From Allantophomopsis cytisporea (lineage: Eukaryota > Ascomycota > Leotiomycetes > Phacidiales > Phacidiaceae), in NCBI GenBank assembly GCA_024752435.1, contig CP103031.1:1608001-1672000 (forward strand): a stretch of DNA of 64,000 nt, given 5' to 3'. Shown piece by piece: positions 45,907 to 57,954 of this stretch. Positions within the stretch are counted from its first letter, which is position 1; every line of letters begins with the position of its first letter. The translations under genes and the position numbers were made by a program. The notes under the pieces were generated by a model, which was not told the DNA's origin, did not search any database, and worked only from the letters and a program-made list of their open reading frames with translations.

Positions 45907-47220
45907 ATGGCGCCTCTTTTCCCCAATATATCACTTCTTTCGCAGGTACTTTCTACACCCGCTGCGCGAGAGCAATCAGTCGAACAGAAGCGAACTACCT
46001 ACCAAGCTCGCACGGATCTCTACCCCGCTTGGTCTGTCGTCGACGATGCCAAGAACAAAGCCAACGCCTTGAGTGCCGAAGCAACCAAGGAATTCGAAAA
46101 GGCCAGTGCTAAGGCCCAAGCAAAGACTGGCCAGATTGAATTATACTCCCCAAAATTCTACGCAGCATGTACCTTTGGAGGTCTCCTTGCCTGTGTAAGT
46201 ATCCCCAATATATGCCTGAAGACGAGAAGCTAACAACCATAGGGACTTACACACACTGCAGTCACCCCACTTGATCTTGTAAAATGTCGTCGTCAGGTGG
46301 ACTCCAAGATGTACACAGGCAACTTCCAAGCTTGGGGCAAGATTGGACGTGCTGAGGGTATTCGAGGTATCTACACCGGCTGGGGACCCACTTTCTTTGG
46401 ATACTCTGCCCAGGGAGCCTTCAAGTACGGCGGATACGAGTACTTCAAGAAATTCTACGCTGATCTTGCTGGGCCCGAGTATGCTACGAAATACAAGACT
46501 GGTCTTTACCTGGCAGCAAGTGCTTCTGCAGAACTTATTGCCGATATCGCGCTCTGTCCCTTCGAGGCAGTGAAAGTTCGCATGCAAACTACCATTCCCC
46601 CATTCGCCAAGGGCACCTTCGATGGAATCAGCCAGATCACGGCGAAGGAGGGCTTCGGCGGCTTATACAAAGGTCTTTACCCTCTGTGGGGTCGTCAAAT
46701 CCCATACACCATGATGAAGTTCGCTTCTTTCGAAACCATTGTCGAGATGATCTATGATCGTCTTCCAGGTACCAAGTCGGATTACGGCAAGGGTGCTCAG
46801 ACTGCAGTTTCCTTCGCTGGTGGTTACGCAGCCGGTATTCTTTGTGCCATCGTTTCTCACCCCGCCGATGTCATGGTCAGTAAGTTGAATGCTAATCGCC
46901 AGCCCGGTGAGGCCTTTGGTGCTGCTACTGGTCGTATTTATAAGGAGATTGGTTTTGGTGGTCTCTGGAATGGTTTGCCTGTGCGCATTGTGAGTTTTCC
47001 CTCATCAAACGTCCACTGTTGACATGTTAACCTCTTATGACAGGTCATGATCGGTACCTTGACTGGACTCCAATGGATGATCTATGTGAGTTTCAACCTT
47101 CTTCTTATCCTTTCCTTTACTCGAGTTTGGTTTGAGGAGATTCTGACTGGCTTGTAGGATTACTTCAAGATTTTCATGGGTCTGCCTACTACTGGCGGTG
47201 CCCCTCCTGCGGCTAAGTAA
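45907..47220 (+). CDS. MIR1: mitochondrial phosphate carrier
   Basis: Four exons, 45907-46194, 46243-46989, 47044-47085 and 47158-47220; 379 residues. Three mitochondrial-carrier repeats are visible by their PxDxxK-type signatures: TPLDLVKCRRQ, CPFEAVKVRMQT and HPADVMVSKL. TPLDLVKCR and the block GWGPTFFGYSAQGAFKYGGYEYFK are characteristic of the phosphate carrier (SLC25A3/Mir1). An N-terminal extension of about 80 residues contains an Ala/Lys-rich helix. It imports phosphate with protons across the inner membrane for the ATP synthase, whose gamma subunit is encoded 4-5 kb upstream. A 42-nt exon encodes VMIGTLTGLQWMIY. Confidence 0.96.
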
Positions 47221-48122
47221 ATAACCTGAAGAAGAGATAGATGGCGTAGGATCGATTCTTCGAAGTCAAGGTCAAGATAGCTAATTCAAGAGGAGGCTTG
47301 GGGAGACATTATCGTTTGTTGACTTGCTTGTGAACTCTCTCGCTACTCAATCCAGTTTCTTTTTCGCTTCGCATCCCAGATAAAGACTGAAAGGGCAATA
47401 TGGTGACAGTAAAGCAATAAAATCTTTGTGTTATTGTTATTGCTTTTGAATTGAGTTTGGACCTGCAGACTAGAGTACGTACCTAGGACCTTACCTTGGA
47501 TTTCACATGCGACATCCTGATAATACAGGCCGCAACCGGGGAGCTCTTATCAGTTCTGTGGCTTATCATGAGTCAATGAATTGCATACAGACAAACTGCT
47601 CATGTGCTTCTATGATTCTACGAGCTACTCTCATTATTGATTGATGTGTGCCCCCCCAAACCCTTGTCCCCTTGTCCCCTTGTCACCCTTGTCTGCATAT
47701 AGTCACTTCTCCGGTCAACGTCACTGCGTCATACGAACTTGGCAATTCGGCGGGAAAAACAAATATCGCTCAGCCTCTGCACACTATTTCACCATCCCCA
47801 CTATCGCATCTCACGATACTCTGTAACATCCAACATTGAGAACCAATAGTCAGCTTTGTTCGCATATAGCAGATCATAACGAAAATATTACGACGAGTCA
47901 ATTGAGCAATGTACGTACTCATATCCTGCTTTGTCTCGATCTACAACGAGAAGTCCCGTCCTACTCGACAGATCAAAGCGCATCGCATTCATCGCATCGA
48001 ACGACGTTAACATGTGCTCATGCACTCTGAGGAATCACCCGTCCACGCATCCCCTCAACAACATCACCATTTATCGTATTCTATCGCTCTGTGTTCTCGC
48101 TGACGTCCCCAGAACCGCAGAA
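47221..48122. other. intergenic region
   Basis: Carrier 3' UTR followed by the presumed leader of the DUF3602 gene. CCCTTGT repeats occur near 47660-47690. No gene supported. Confidence 0.5.
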
Positions 48123-48721
48123 ATGACTAAAGAAAACACCCCAAGAGCATCAATGGAGGTTAGCCACGGCCGTGGAGGTACGTATTTCTCACACTTGGCG
48201 CATCTCGCGTCGGGACTTATGCTTATAAGTCGCTCTCTTCTAGGTGCTGGAAACATTGGCGTCGATCCTACTCCATACGTTGACGGCGAGATCGTGCGCG
48301 AGGGTGCAGCCGGTGATCATGGTGATGGTGCCTATAGCACGGGTGTAAGTACTCCTTTGTCCATGAGCACCTCTCTAGCTCGCCTACTTTCTGTACTACA
48401 ACACAAATTCTTCTCCCTATCGATCCAGACCCAAAAGATACCTAGATAGAATATCTCGAAGAGTCATAATTAGCTGACATCAAATAGCGTGGCGGTGCCG
48501 CCAACATTGGCTCCCCAGGACTCCCAGCCACCAAGCGCTCCGATAGTGAAATCATCCCCGAGCAAGCCCTGCGTCATTCCGAGGAAGGAGACCACCACGT
48601 CGGTCGCGGCGGTGCTGGCAATGAGCTCCACGCTGAGAAGAAGCCTGCGGTCAAGACTCACGTCGGTCTTGCTGATAAGCTGAAGATGAAGCTCCTCAAG
48701 AAGAAGGCTGCTGAGTCGTAG
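48123..48721 (+). CDS. DUF3602 / PAR32-like small protein
   Basis: Three exons, 48123-48177, 48244-48344 and 48488-48721; 129 residues. Three copies of the family motif are present: SHGRGGAGNIG (split by the first intron), RGGAANIGSPG at the start of exon 3, and VGRGGAGNE. The rest is polar, ending in a Lys-rich helix (LADKLKMKLLKKKAAES). The yeast relative Par32 is a phosphoprotein of the TORC1/nitrogen pathway that inhibits the ammonium permeases; the same role is not shown here. Every intron boundary falls beside a Gly-rich motif, which supports the model. Confidence 0.85.
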
Positions 48722-49606
48722 GGGGTTAGTGTTAGAATTTTAGGATAGAGAGGGAGGGAGTTGATATACCAAGTTTCGAGGGCACACTGTTTTGGGAGGT
48801 TGATAGCTGATAGATACTTTAATGTCTGAGTACTTTGCTACCAAACCAACCTATTGGCTTTCGTTGAATTTCTTGATAAGTGTATAACGCGAAAGCCAGG
48901 ATTTCGTCTTTATTCTTAGAAAGAGAGCTTATTAGTAAAATATCTATGAATTCTTTTGATACGGCAGAATGTACAATCGGAAGTGACTGTATGATTGTAA
49001 ATATTCTAGAAATTTACCATATTGGTTGTGCATCTGATGATATTTTGAATTGTTTGGCAGTTGGAAGCACAGCAAAATTGCCGTTATATAACTTTGATCA
49101 AAAGCATGGAATATGTCTTTCTACTTTGCTGACTTGATGTCAACTTGCTGACTCTTCAATCATTCTCTCGAATCTTACTCTATCTGACAGATATTTCTCG
49201 GTGATTGTGATCTCAGCTTTGTTTGCAAACGAGTCTACACTAAACTTTATGCTTATCACTTAAAATCAACGTTTAGTAACAGCAATTTCCTTACGCTGCT
49301 CGACCTGTCTGCTTAAAGAGCTCGGAACTATAAACGTGACCTCTAAGCTACTTGAAACATTTACTTGTTACATTCATAGTCATATCAGATGCTGGTTAAT
49401 AGAGACTAAGATATTGATCCGGGGTTTCCGACACAGAGCGGGAGGCTGAGAATTAGTACCTTGGCGGAGGGGGTAAGAAGCTTACCTCAACGAGAATATC
49501 AACCCACCCAAAAGATCACCATAGACAAATATTGAGTTGACATGTATTCGTAATTTCTCACTGGTAAAATTTTCAAGCCCATTTTTCAAGAAGCATATGT
49601 GTGATC
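48722..49606. other. AT-rich intergenic region
   Basis: Boundary between the DUF3602 gene and the more accessory block that follows. I see no gene. Confidence 0.5.
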
Positions 49607-51156
49607 ATGTCTGCGATATCTGGCGTTGAGACAACCAAGTTGCAGCCGAGCCCTCGGGCTCTCTTCCGTCAGCCGCTCGCCTTGCAGTGGTGGGAAGGAA
49701 AAGATCTCAAGAAACGATGTGATCGTGAAAGACAGGCAGGTAAGGAAATATGAATTATGATCTGGCCAAGTTCTGATGGGAACGGTCTCCAGGCAGGTTC
49801 GAGCTCTTCCTTGATCTTCTCTATGTGGCTATCTTAGCCAATATGGCCGAGAACCTGGCTGAACATCCAAATGGTGCTCAATTGGTGAAATACATCGTAA
49901 GTCTTGCTGAGAAGATATCCGCCACTCAAGACTGACGAATAAGCTTATCCTGGCGCCGGCTTGGCATATATGGAGTGATCTCCGAGAGCTCATGAATTCA
50001 TTTTACAATGACGATCTTGGGCAACGTGCGTTGATTCTTTGGATTATGGCCGTCTTAGTCATGTACGGCAACAATTGCACACTCGTCGACGAGGACATCG
50101 GAGCTATGAGAGCAACAGTCGGAGCATATCTCGTAGCACGCTTTAGCTCCAATTGCACGCACCTCGTCTACTCGTTCGCGAGTTATCATCATCGTCGCCA
50201 ACAGCGGATGTGGTTCGTTCTTTCGGGAACTGCATTGTGTATCTACATCCCCCTATTTGTCGAGGATATCTCTCTCCGAGCCAAAATCGCCGTGGCTGCT
50301 GTTGCGATCTTCCTTGAAGAGTGTATCTGGATTTTCTGCTATTGTCCATTGGGCAAGAAAGCTGCGGGTGGTATGTACTGGGCTGCTGTCGATATTCCAC
50401 ATGAAGTTGATCGCTTTGCGGCTTTGTTCATTATTGTTCTTGGAGAGTATCTTTATCAGATAATCGTGGGCTCCCCTGCTGCAATTGGGTTCAACACCAG
50501 GCTCCTTCGAGCAGTTTGGACACTTATCATTGCTTTTTGTCTCAATTGGATGTATTTGCATAACGATGGCTCTATTGCCAGAACGCACCCTCTTAGGCGC
50601 TCGATCTTCGCATCATTCACTTGGGTTACGCTCCACTTGCCTTTGATAGCCGGGCTGTTGGTTGGAGGCCATGTTTCAGCCCAAACTGCATCAGCGGATG
50701 AAATTCATGGTGGTGAGCTCTGGTTCCTTTGCGGGGGACTGGCTGTGGGAATGATATGTCTCTATATCATCGCTCTTCTCCACAGATCTGACGATGAACC
50801 TGGTAAATTAATGCTCCCAAAGGTATGATAATCTTACGCCGCCGACGATGATTGAGTGCTAACTTGGCTCTTGATAGAACGCAAGACTGATTTTCCGACC
50901 CATCTCCGCAATTATCATAGCTCTGCTTCCTCTGGCTCATCATCTCAACACTACGTCTCTGCTCTCAATTCTAATGGCACTCCACGTTCTCTGTTTGATG
51001 TGGGAGAACATCACATCCTTGATGCGTGGGGCTGCTTTCTGGGAGCCTTGGGATGAGTTGCATATGAGATATCCCGAGCCTTCACCCGATCGTGTCTCTA
51101 AATCGATTGCTGATGAAGAAATGGGGCGAAATGGAAACACAGTAGAGAAGGTTTGA
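49607..51156 (+). CDS. LtrA-family multi-pass membrane protein
   Basis: Four exons, 49607-49739, 49793-49896, 49944-50822 and 50878-51156; 464 residues. After the intron the frame reads GRFELFLDLLYVAILANMAE, the conserved opening of the low-temperature-requirement A family. Some ten hydrophobic segments follow (for example WIMAVLVMYG, AALFIIVLGEYLYQIIVG, LWFLCGGLAVGMICLYIIALL). Conserved polar residues include ELFLD and the HEVDRFAALFIIVLGE block. The family occurs in bacteria and in many fungi, and its transport function is undetermined. A plasma or internal membrane location is inferred from the helices. Confidence 0.9.
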
Positions 51157-52137
51157 CATTCTATAAGTAACGCACGAGAAAACAGGATACCTTCAAGATA
51201 TAGGCTTAGTGTAATTATTCAGATTTATACTTTTATACTAATCAGGGCCAGTCTAAGTTAATACCGACCTTGATAATTTGAAGGGTTACATCGGTATGAT
51301 AAGCAAAGTGAGAAATGATTGAGAGCGCGTACCTACGAAAGAGTACACCTGGGCTTTCTCCATGCTACATAACGCACGAAGCCACAAATCGACTACAAAC
51401 TCGGGATATCCATTCCCTCAAAAAGAGAAGAAAAATAATACGAAAATTGCTTCCGCATCTTATTTCTGTTGTTTCGTTACTGATTGCATTAATTATCAGT
51501 CGCATTGTGACAAGAACTTCGCATCTTAACGGTTTGAATAGAACGTACAAGCTGAAGATTATTGTTTAGTATTACTATCTTCATATTCTCATAATTTTCA
51601 TTAGGACTCAGTACCTCCACTCGTGCTACAAATCGATTTCTCAGATTATAACTCCTGATTCCGCCTCATAACCCATAGATTCCTGAAATTAACAGCAAGC
51701 TTGATCAAGCACCAAAGCTTATACTCGGGTTGGTTTGAGTCCTACATCGAACAAAATCTACGTTCTTTTGTTTTGTTCTATCTTACTTTTTGATTAACTC
51801 AAAGTGGATTCCTGCGTCTTGTCGCTGATTGATCTGACGAGGCCACACAACTGCACGGCTGTAACTTAAGCATATATTGACTTGGATGATGATATGAAAG
51901 AACAGAGTCGAGCATAGAATTCTGGCACCGTATAAATTTTAGGCGGTATTCTTGTAGAAACCGGTGTAACGTGAGGCGCAAACTGTGCTAAATATAGCGT
52001 TACAGGTAGAAACCCGGCTTCAGGTCCCATGCGAATTTACAAGTAGGTCAGCCTTGTGATGAGACTGCTCTCCATCATCTCCAGCTTATCTCTTCATGTA
52101 AGTAACTTGTGCTATTTATCAGCAATCCTGATCTACT
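51157..52137. other. AT-rich intergenic region
   Basis: Between the LtrA gene and the NLR. Clearly AT-rich, short random frames only; no mobile-element signature found by eye. Confidence 0.5.
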
Positions 52138-55100
52138 ATGTCTCTTCGTCCAACACTTCCACCACCTAGTTCGAGCGAACAAACAGAGCACGAAGCAGTA
52201 CTATGGCCGAAGCCAAAGCCAAAGCCAAAGCCAAAGCCAAGTCATTTATCAGTGCCAAAATCGAACTCGCAATCCACGCCACCGAGAGTAGACCAGAGCA
52301 AACAGAGCCAGCCAGCTCCATCTGGTCTTATTACTCTCTACGATGGCTCGGAAGAACATGGTTTTGATCCCGGAAAGATTGTTGAGTTCGTCTCAAATTT
52401 CGCTATCATGGGGAGCCAAAAACTGATGTATTTGAAGCATTATTGCCATCCACGGCCTCGGTGCACACGCGGATTTAACTTGGCAAAAGTCTAAGAAGTT
52501 GAAGGACGGAACTCTTCAGCATGTTCATTGGCTGAAAGATCGTAACATGCTCCCAAAAGAAGTACCGAAGACACGTATAATGAGATTTGGCTATGAATCG
52601 GAATGGTTTGGCCCGAATTCTATTCAAACAGGTGCTCGGCAGATAGCAGATCGTTTGCGGCTTCAGTTGAACAGAGTTCGGAAAGTAAGAGCTACTCAAT
52701 ATAAGAAGGGTTATGTATACTGATACTCTATCAGGACTGCCAGCATAGACCAATACTCTTTATCTCCCATTGTTTTGGAGGTCTTATTGTCCTTCAGGTT
52801 AGACCTCTCCGACCATTGTATAGAGTATTTGTTGATCATTTAAGGCACTCACAGATGCTAAACATCATCCAAAGGATTGGAACAACTTGTTTTTGTATGC
52901 GACTGGGACGGTATTTTTTGGTACTCCGTTCAGGGGTGCTAGTGGCATGGATCAGGGGCAACTACTCACCGCAGCACGACTTGAATACTCTGAAGGCAAT
53001 GTCCAACCCGAAGTTCTCAATATGCTGAAACCCGGTGGCGAGAATCTTCTTGATCTTGTAGACTCATACCAGAAAGCTTGTCAAGAAGAAAAGTTCAGAA
53101 CAAGAGCGGCTTGTTTTTATGAGTTGAAGCCTAGCAATATTGGTGTTCTGTTTAGACAAGACTGGACCAAGGTAGATTCTAAATACACTCAGAGTTCTAA
53201 GTAGTAAGTACTAACAATATTTAGGCATTTGTTGTCGATGAAAGTGCAAGTTGCCTCGATATCTCAGCGGAGACAAAAAAGTACTCTCTCCAAAGGAACC
53301 ATTTTCAGATGAACAAATTCACAAGTTTTGAGGAAGAGGAATTCACGACCGTACGAGATGTAGTCGCAGACATGGTTACAAAATCTTTTGAGACTGTCCA
53401 ACTCCGCTGTCAAAGCATAAGACCCTGTCAACCAATTTCGCTTGAAAGGCATTGGCTTGTACCATTTGGGCGGAACCCGAGCTTCATCGGCCGTACTTCA
53501 CAACTTGATGAGATCCTGGGGATTCTAATCCATAAGAACACTGGTGAAAATTGCTTACGAGTCTCTATTTTGGGCCTCGGAGGTGTTGGAAAAACACAGA
53601 TCGCTTTAGAACTTGCTTTCCAAATTCGCAAAATTGTCCGAGACTGTTCTGTTTTCTGGGTACCGGCGGTCAGTACTGTCAGCTTCGAACAAGGATATCT
53701 CGAGATTGCGAGGCTCTTAAATATACCCAACATCGATGAAGATACAGCAGACGTGAAACAGCTGGTAAAGGAAAGACTTAGCAAGCCAGATATAGGGAGA
53801 TGGCTGCTTATTATCGACAATGCCGATGATCTTTCATTTTTCGACAAAAAGAGTGAAAACGGTATGAGCCAACAGGCTTTAGCAGATTTCCTTCCATTCT
53901 CTCTGAAGGGATCTATTGTATTTACAACAAGGAATCGAAGGGCAGCGATCAAGCAAGTGGGAAGAAACGTCGTTGAGGTTGAAGCTATGAACAAAGAGGA
54001 ATCTGCAAGACTTTTCAAGTCAGCTCTTCTCAATGAGAGTGTAGGAAATGACGAAGCAGGCCTTACTACGTTGCTCGATCTTTTGGTCTACCTGCCACTA
54101 GCAATCGTACAGGCAGCAGCGTATATCAACGAAAACCAGATCACTCTCTCCGAGTACATTTCAATATATCAAAAGAGTGACGATGATTTTATCAAGTTAC
54201 TCAGCGAAGAATTTGAAGAAGAAAGGCGGTATTCTAACTTGAAGAACCCAATCGCTACAACTTGGTTAATATCTTTTGAAGAGATTGAACGCCGCGATCC
54301 TAGAGCTGCAGAGTTTCTTGCTGTAATGTCATGTTACATAGAGCGAGATATCCCAGTTGAGATTTTACCTCAATCGTCTCTTTTGGAAAGGACCAACGCG
54401 CTGGGTACCCTAAAAGCCTATTACTTTATCAAACAGCATGAGAAAAAACAGGTTTACGATGTTCATCGCCTGGTACACTTAGTGATGCGAAGCTTACTAA
54501 GACAAAAACGCACGTCAGAGAAGTGGATGGGGACAGCTCTCCAAAGATTGGCAGCCGTTATTCCGTATGTAAAGTACGAGAACAAGTCCGAGTGGCTCCC
54601 GCTGCTGCCTCATGCCCGTCATATACTATCTGCAGTAGATTCCACTGACGAATTTGTTGAACCTTATTCACTTCTCCTCGAAACTGTAGCACGATGGTCT
54701 GAAATACTAGGAGACTATGCTACTGCAGTAGATGTACTCCAGCAATCAGTACCTTGGAACAAAGAAAAGTTCGGCCCAGAAGACCCTAAAACTCTTGGAA
54801 GTATGAACAACCTTGCTACTATCTACCAAGGGCAAGGCAAGAACACCGAGGCAGAATCGCTACACAAGGAAACTCTAGCTATTCGAAAGAGGGTACTCGG
54901 CCCAGAACACCCTGAAACCCTTAGAAATATGAACAACCTTGCTATCGTCTACAAGAATCAAGGCAAGAACACCGAGGCAGAATCGCTACACAAGGAAACT
55001 CTAGCTATTCGAAAGAGGGTACTCGGCCTAGAACACCCTGAAACCCTTAGAAGTATGAACAACCTTGCTATTATCTACCAAGAGCAAGGCAAGAACACCG

Positions 55101-55600
55101 AGGCAGAATCGCTACACAAGGAAACTCTAGCTATTCGAAAGAGAGTACTCGGCCCAGAACACCCTGAAACTCTTGGAAGTATGAACAACCTTGCTACTAT
55201 CTACCAAGGGCAAGGCAAGAACACCGAGGCAGAATCGCTACACCAGGAAATTCTAGCTATTCGAAAGAGGGTACTCGGCCAAGAACACCCTGCAACTCTT
55301 GAAAGTATGAACAACCTTGCCATTATCTACAAGAAGCAGGGCAAATATATAGAGTCAGTATCATTGTGGAAACAGACGTTGGCTCTTGGGAAAAAATTCC
55401 TTGGTCTAGAGCATCCCCGGACCCATATATGCCTCATAAACCTTACAAATGCCCTCGTCACACATCACCAGTTTGCCGAGGTGAAGCTACTCCGATCAGA
55501 AGTAGGAGCAGTTTGGGAGAAAATATTTGGCGAGAACTATCCAGACATGGTTTGTACCTTTAGAGATACGAAAAACCCAAAAAATGCTAACTCTCTATAG
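52138..55600 (+). CDS. NLR-type receptor: hydrolase-like domain, NB-ARC, TPR
   Basis: Five exons: 52138-52385, 52438-52684, 52735-52797, 52845-53171, 53225-55600; 1086 residues. The N-terminal 80 residues are Ser/Pro/Gln-rich with a KPKPKPKPKP run. Residues about 83-290 are an alpha/beta-hydrolase-like domain: DIIAIHGLGAHADLTWQK, LFISHCFGGLIVLQALTDA, FFGTPFRGA. The usual GHSxG nucleophile serine is replaced by Cys in SHCFGG. The NB-ARC follows: P-loop GLGGVGKT at 412-419, WLLIIDNADD, GSIVFTTRNRRAA and a YLPLA motif. From residue 813 come tetratricopeptide repeats of 42 residues, four nearly identical. This is the STAND/NLR layout used by fungi in non-self recognition. The first intron uses GTTCGT, the weakest of the junctions. 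Confidence 0.9.
52211..52240 (+). repeat. (AGCCAA) hexamer repeat coding KP
   Basis: Perfect AGCCAA units inside the NLR first exon encode alternating Lys-Pro. Copy number could vary between strains. Confidence 0.9.
54776..55405 (+). repeat. 126-bp tandem TPR-coding units in the NLR
   Basis: Five head-to-tail units of 126 bp start at 54776, 54902, 55028, 55154 and 55280. The first four encode nearly identical 42-residue TPR units with consensus MNNLA.IY..QGKNTEAE and LAIRKRVLG; the fifth has diverged and a sixth is only partly recognisable. Identity extends to silent sites, which points to recent duplication or gene conversion between units. Confidence 0.93.
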
Positions 55601-56301
55601 ACAGAAGATGACTTTTTAGTCAGAGATGAAGAAGGGTGTACCAATGTTTGAAAACGTAGTTCAGAGTACGGGGCTTTAGGAATTCGTACCGCGAAGGAAT
55701 CCCAACAATAGTTGAGATACATCAGAAACATATATCCCGCTAACTAACCATTCACAATAATGCGCGTTGCAAAAACCATGGAATCGGATAAGCGTGCGAG
55801 CAATCTTTGTGCATAGGCTTGGACAATATGCATAATACTGCAATGCGAGTAACCCTCGTATCGAATGGTCTCTTCTTTTCACAACAAACAGACACTTCTT
55901 CCACGTCGACCCAAGGAGTCAAAGATGGAAGAAAATCGTGCTGGCTACAGGCCTTACCTTGTAGGCCATACACGCACTCGTTGGCTATCCGATAACATTG
56001 TTAGAATTTTGTGTTCTTGTGTATGTATCGTGTTTAAAGATCATGTACGCCTCATTAACTCTGAAGTCTTTCACTATTAAGGATCTTAACGTCCTGAATA
56101 TATAGAAAATGCAACAGTGTGTTGAATTTACGTTGAAGATATAAGATCTTTGACCTCAGCATGTATGTCCAGCAGTTCTTGAAAACCTAGTGATATGTAC
56201 GTGATCACGCTCCTTCTCACAGTTCAAGCAATTCCAGATACGAAAGCTGACAATGCATTGATTTTAATATCGAGGATTTTTCAGTACAAGCCAGTCCCTC
56301 T
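55601..56301. other. AT-rich convergent intergenic region
   Basis: Between the 3' ends of the NLR and the FAD monooxygenase. No gene seen. Confidence 0.5.
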
Positions 56302-57954
56302 TTATCTAGAAAGCTCTCGTAACAATATCTCCTTACTATCCTTCACAACATCGTATCCAAAATTGTACTGGAAGAATTCTTCCGGGTTTTCTGTACAAAG
56401 CTCGTCAGTCTCACAAAAAAAGCAAATGTTCTACAGCTTTCAACAGGAAGGAGATAGAAGGAATCGGTCCATACTCGGTACTTTCTCCGCATCCATGAAT
56501 TTGGATGCTGCTTCTTGTATGATCTCAGCCTGGTCCTGTCCAGCATTGCTGAAGATTTGCATCACACTTGCTCTGTTGATCCGGATTTTCTCATAGATCT
56601 GCAAGCGCTGCTCAAGCACTTCTGCGTTGAAAGTCGGAAGACTGGAGAAACATATTCCTAAAGCGAGCGCATCCTCGATGGCCTGAGCTCCACCTTGTCC
56701 TTGATCTATATCGAGGTGGTATCAGTAAAAAAACTTGAATCATAACAAGCATACAAGATCACACTCACGAGGAAGCATTGGATGAGCAGCATCTCCCACC
56801 AGCACCAACTTATCTTTGTGCCAGGAGGGAACTGGTGCACGGTATAGTAGAGCCCATTGCTTGATGTCACTTGCTTTTCTAGGCCTTGATGTCAGCACGT
56901 AACATTTTAAAACATACTATCTTCTCACCTGAGAACAGCTAAAATATCAGGATGATAATCCTGATAACGTTCAAGGACGGTGTTCTCATCGACGGAGATA
57001 TTCCAGCCTTTAAATGTTAATAGCTTTCCTACTTCATGGAGAATATTCGGATATCACCTTCTTCGAGATTGACTTTGTCGTCATGAAAGATCCCTACGAA
57101 ATTGTGTTCCTCATTACTACTCAGAAGTCAGCACTCCATAAGCTCTTGTTTTACGTTGTGAATCCGTTACATACTTCCTGCATGGATATGAGACTAGTCG
57201 CTTGTTATCGCCAACGAAGAATTTCATGCGTCCGTCATCGTTCTCCACGAAATGTGCAGTTTGAGGATCCGCTGCTATCTTAGAAGTTGGAATCAGAAAC
57301 CGGTATGCGAACTGTCCTGTTGGAATTGCAGGTGTCTTTGCTCCCATGATGACTTCTGCTGCCTCCGTGTGCACACCATCAGCAGCAATGACCAAGTCGC
57401 CAGTGACTGTTGTTCCATCCGAGAGACTGATGGTGCCGGTTCCCGGATACTAAAGTCAATTGTAAGCAAAACTAGAACCTAACAGTCTGGGTTATCACGC
57501 TTTATCATAAGATCCGAAAGTTGATGCGTACATAATTCTTCACAGCAGATCTCAGATGAATGACAGCGGGTGGCCCTTCACCATCCCCCACAGCCAGTCT
57601 CTTTAACTCAGTATGTAAATCGACCCTATGAGCCAGGAACCATGGCGCACCAAAGCTATCCGCAATATAACTCTCATCACTCTCATGGAATCTCTGCAGA
57701 GTTGTGCCATTTGCGCGAAAGCTAGACTTGCAGGTGACGAACCGGGCTCCCACCGGATCAAGTCCCCACTGTAGGAGTCCACGGGAAGCATTTGATGGCA
57801 TATGTATTGCCGCGCCGATTTCGTTGTTGAGTCCCGAGCGTTCATAAATATGCACATGATGACCTGCTCGTCGAAACGATATCGCTGCTGCTAGTCCTGC
57901 TATTCCGGCACCTACAATGACAACATTGAGTGATATCGGGTTTGTAGAACCCAT
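56302..57954 (-). CDS. FAD monooxygenase, salicylate-hydroxylase-like
   Basis: Seven exons: 57954-57532, 57449-57175, 57116-57058, 57007-56929, 56878-56769, 56705-56475, 56390-56302; 421 residues. FAD motifs: VVIVGAGIAGLAAAISFRRA (N-terminus), GDLVIAADGVHTEA (middle DG motif) and LVGDAAHPMLPHQGQGGAQA (GD motif, split by an intron). After an 84-nt intron the last exon restores NPEEFFQYNFGYDVVKDS, the family C-terminus. Such enzymes hydroxylate aromatic acids with NAD(P)H, and salicylate is one possible substrate among many. Exons of 59 and 79 nt are small for this group, but every junction keeps phase. Confidence 0.88.

Noticed and set aside
52386..52500. Apparent frameshift or stop in the NLR N-terminus suggesting a pseudogene
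   Set aside because: A 52-nt intron (GTTCGT...GAAG) removes the stops and joins VDIIAIHGLG in frame, and all later junctions also keep phase.
53428..54033. 201-codon minus-strand open frame
   Set aside because: Antisense shadow of the NB-ARC region.
54776..55405. Regular direct repeats as a possible CRISPR-like or satellite array
   Set aside because: The units are fully coding, 126 bp, in frame and match the TPR consensus.
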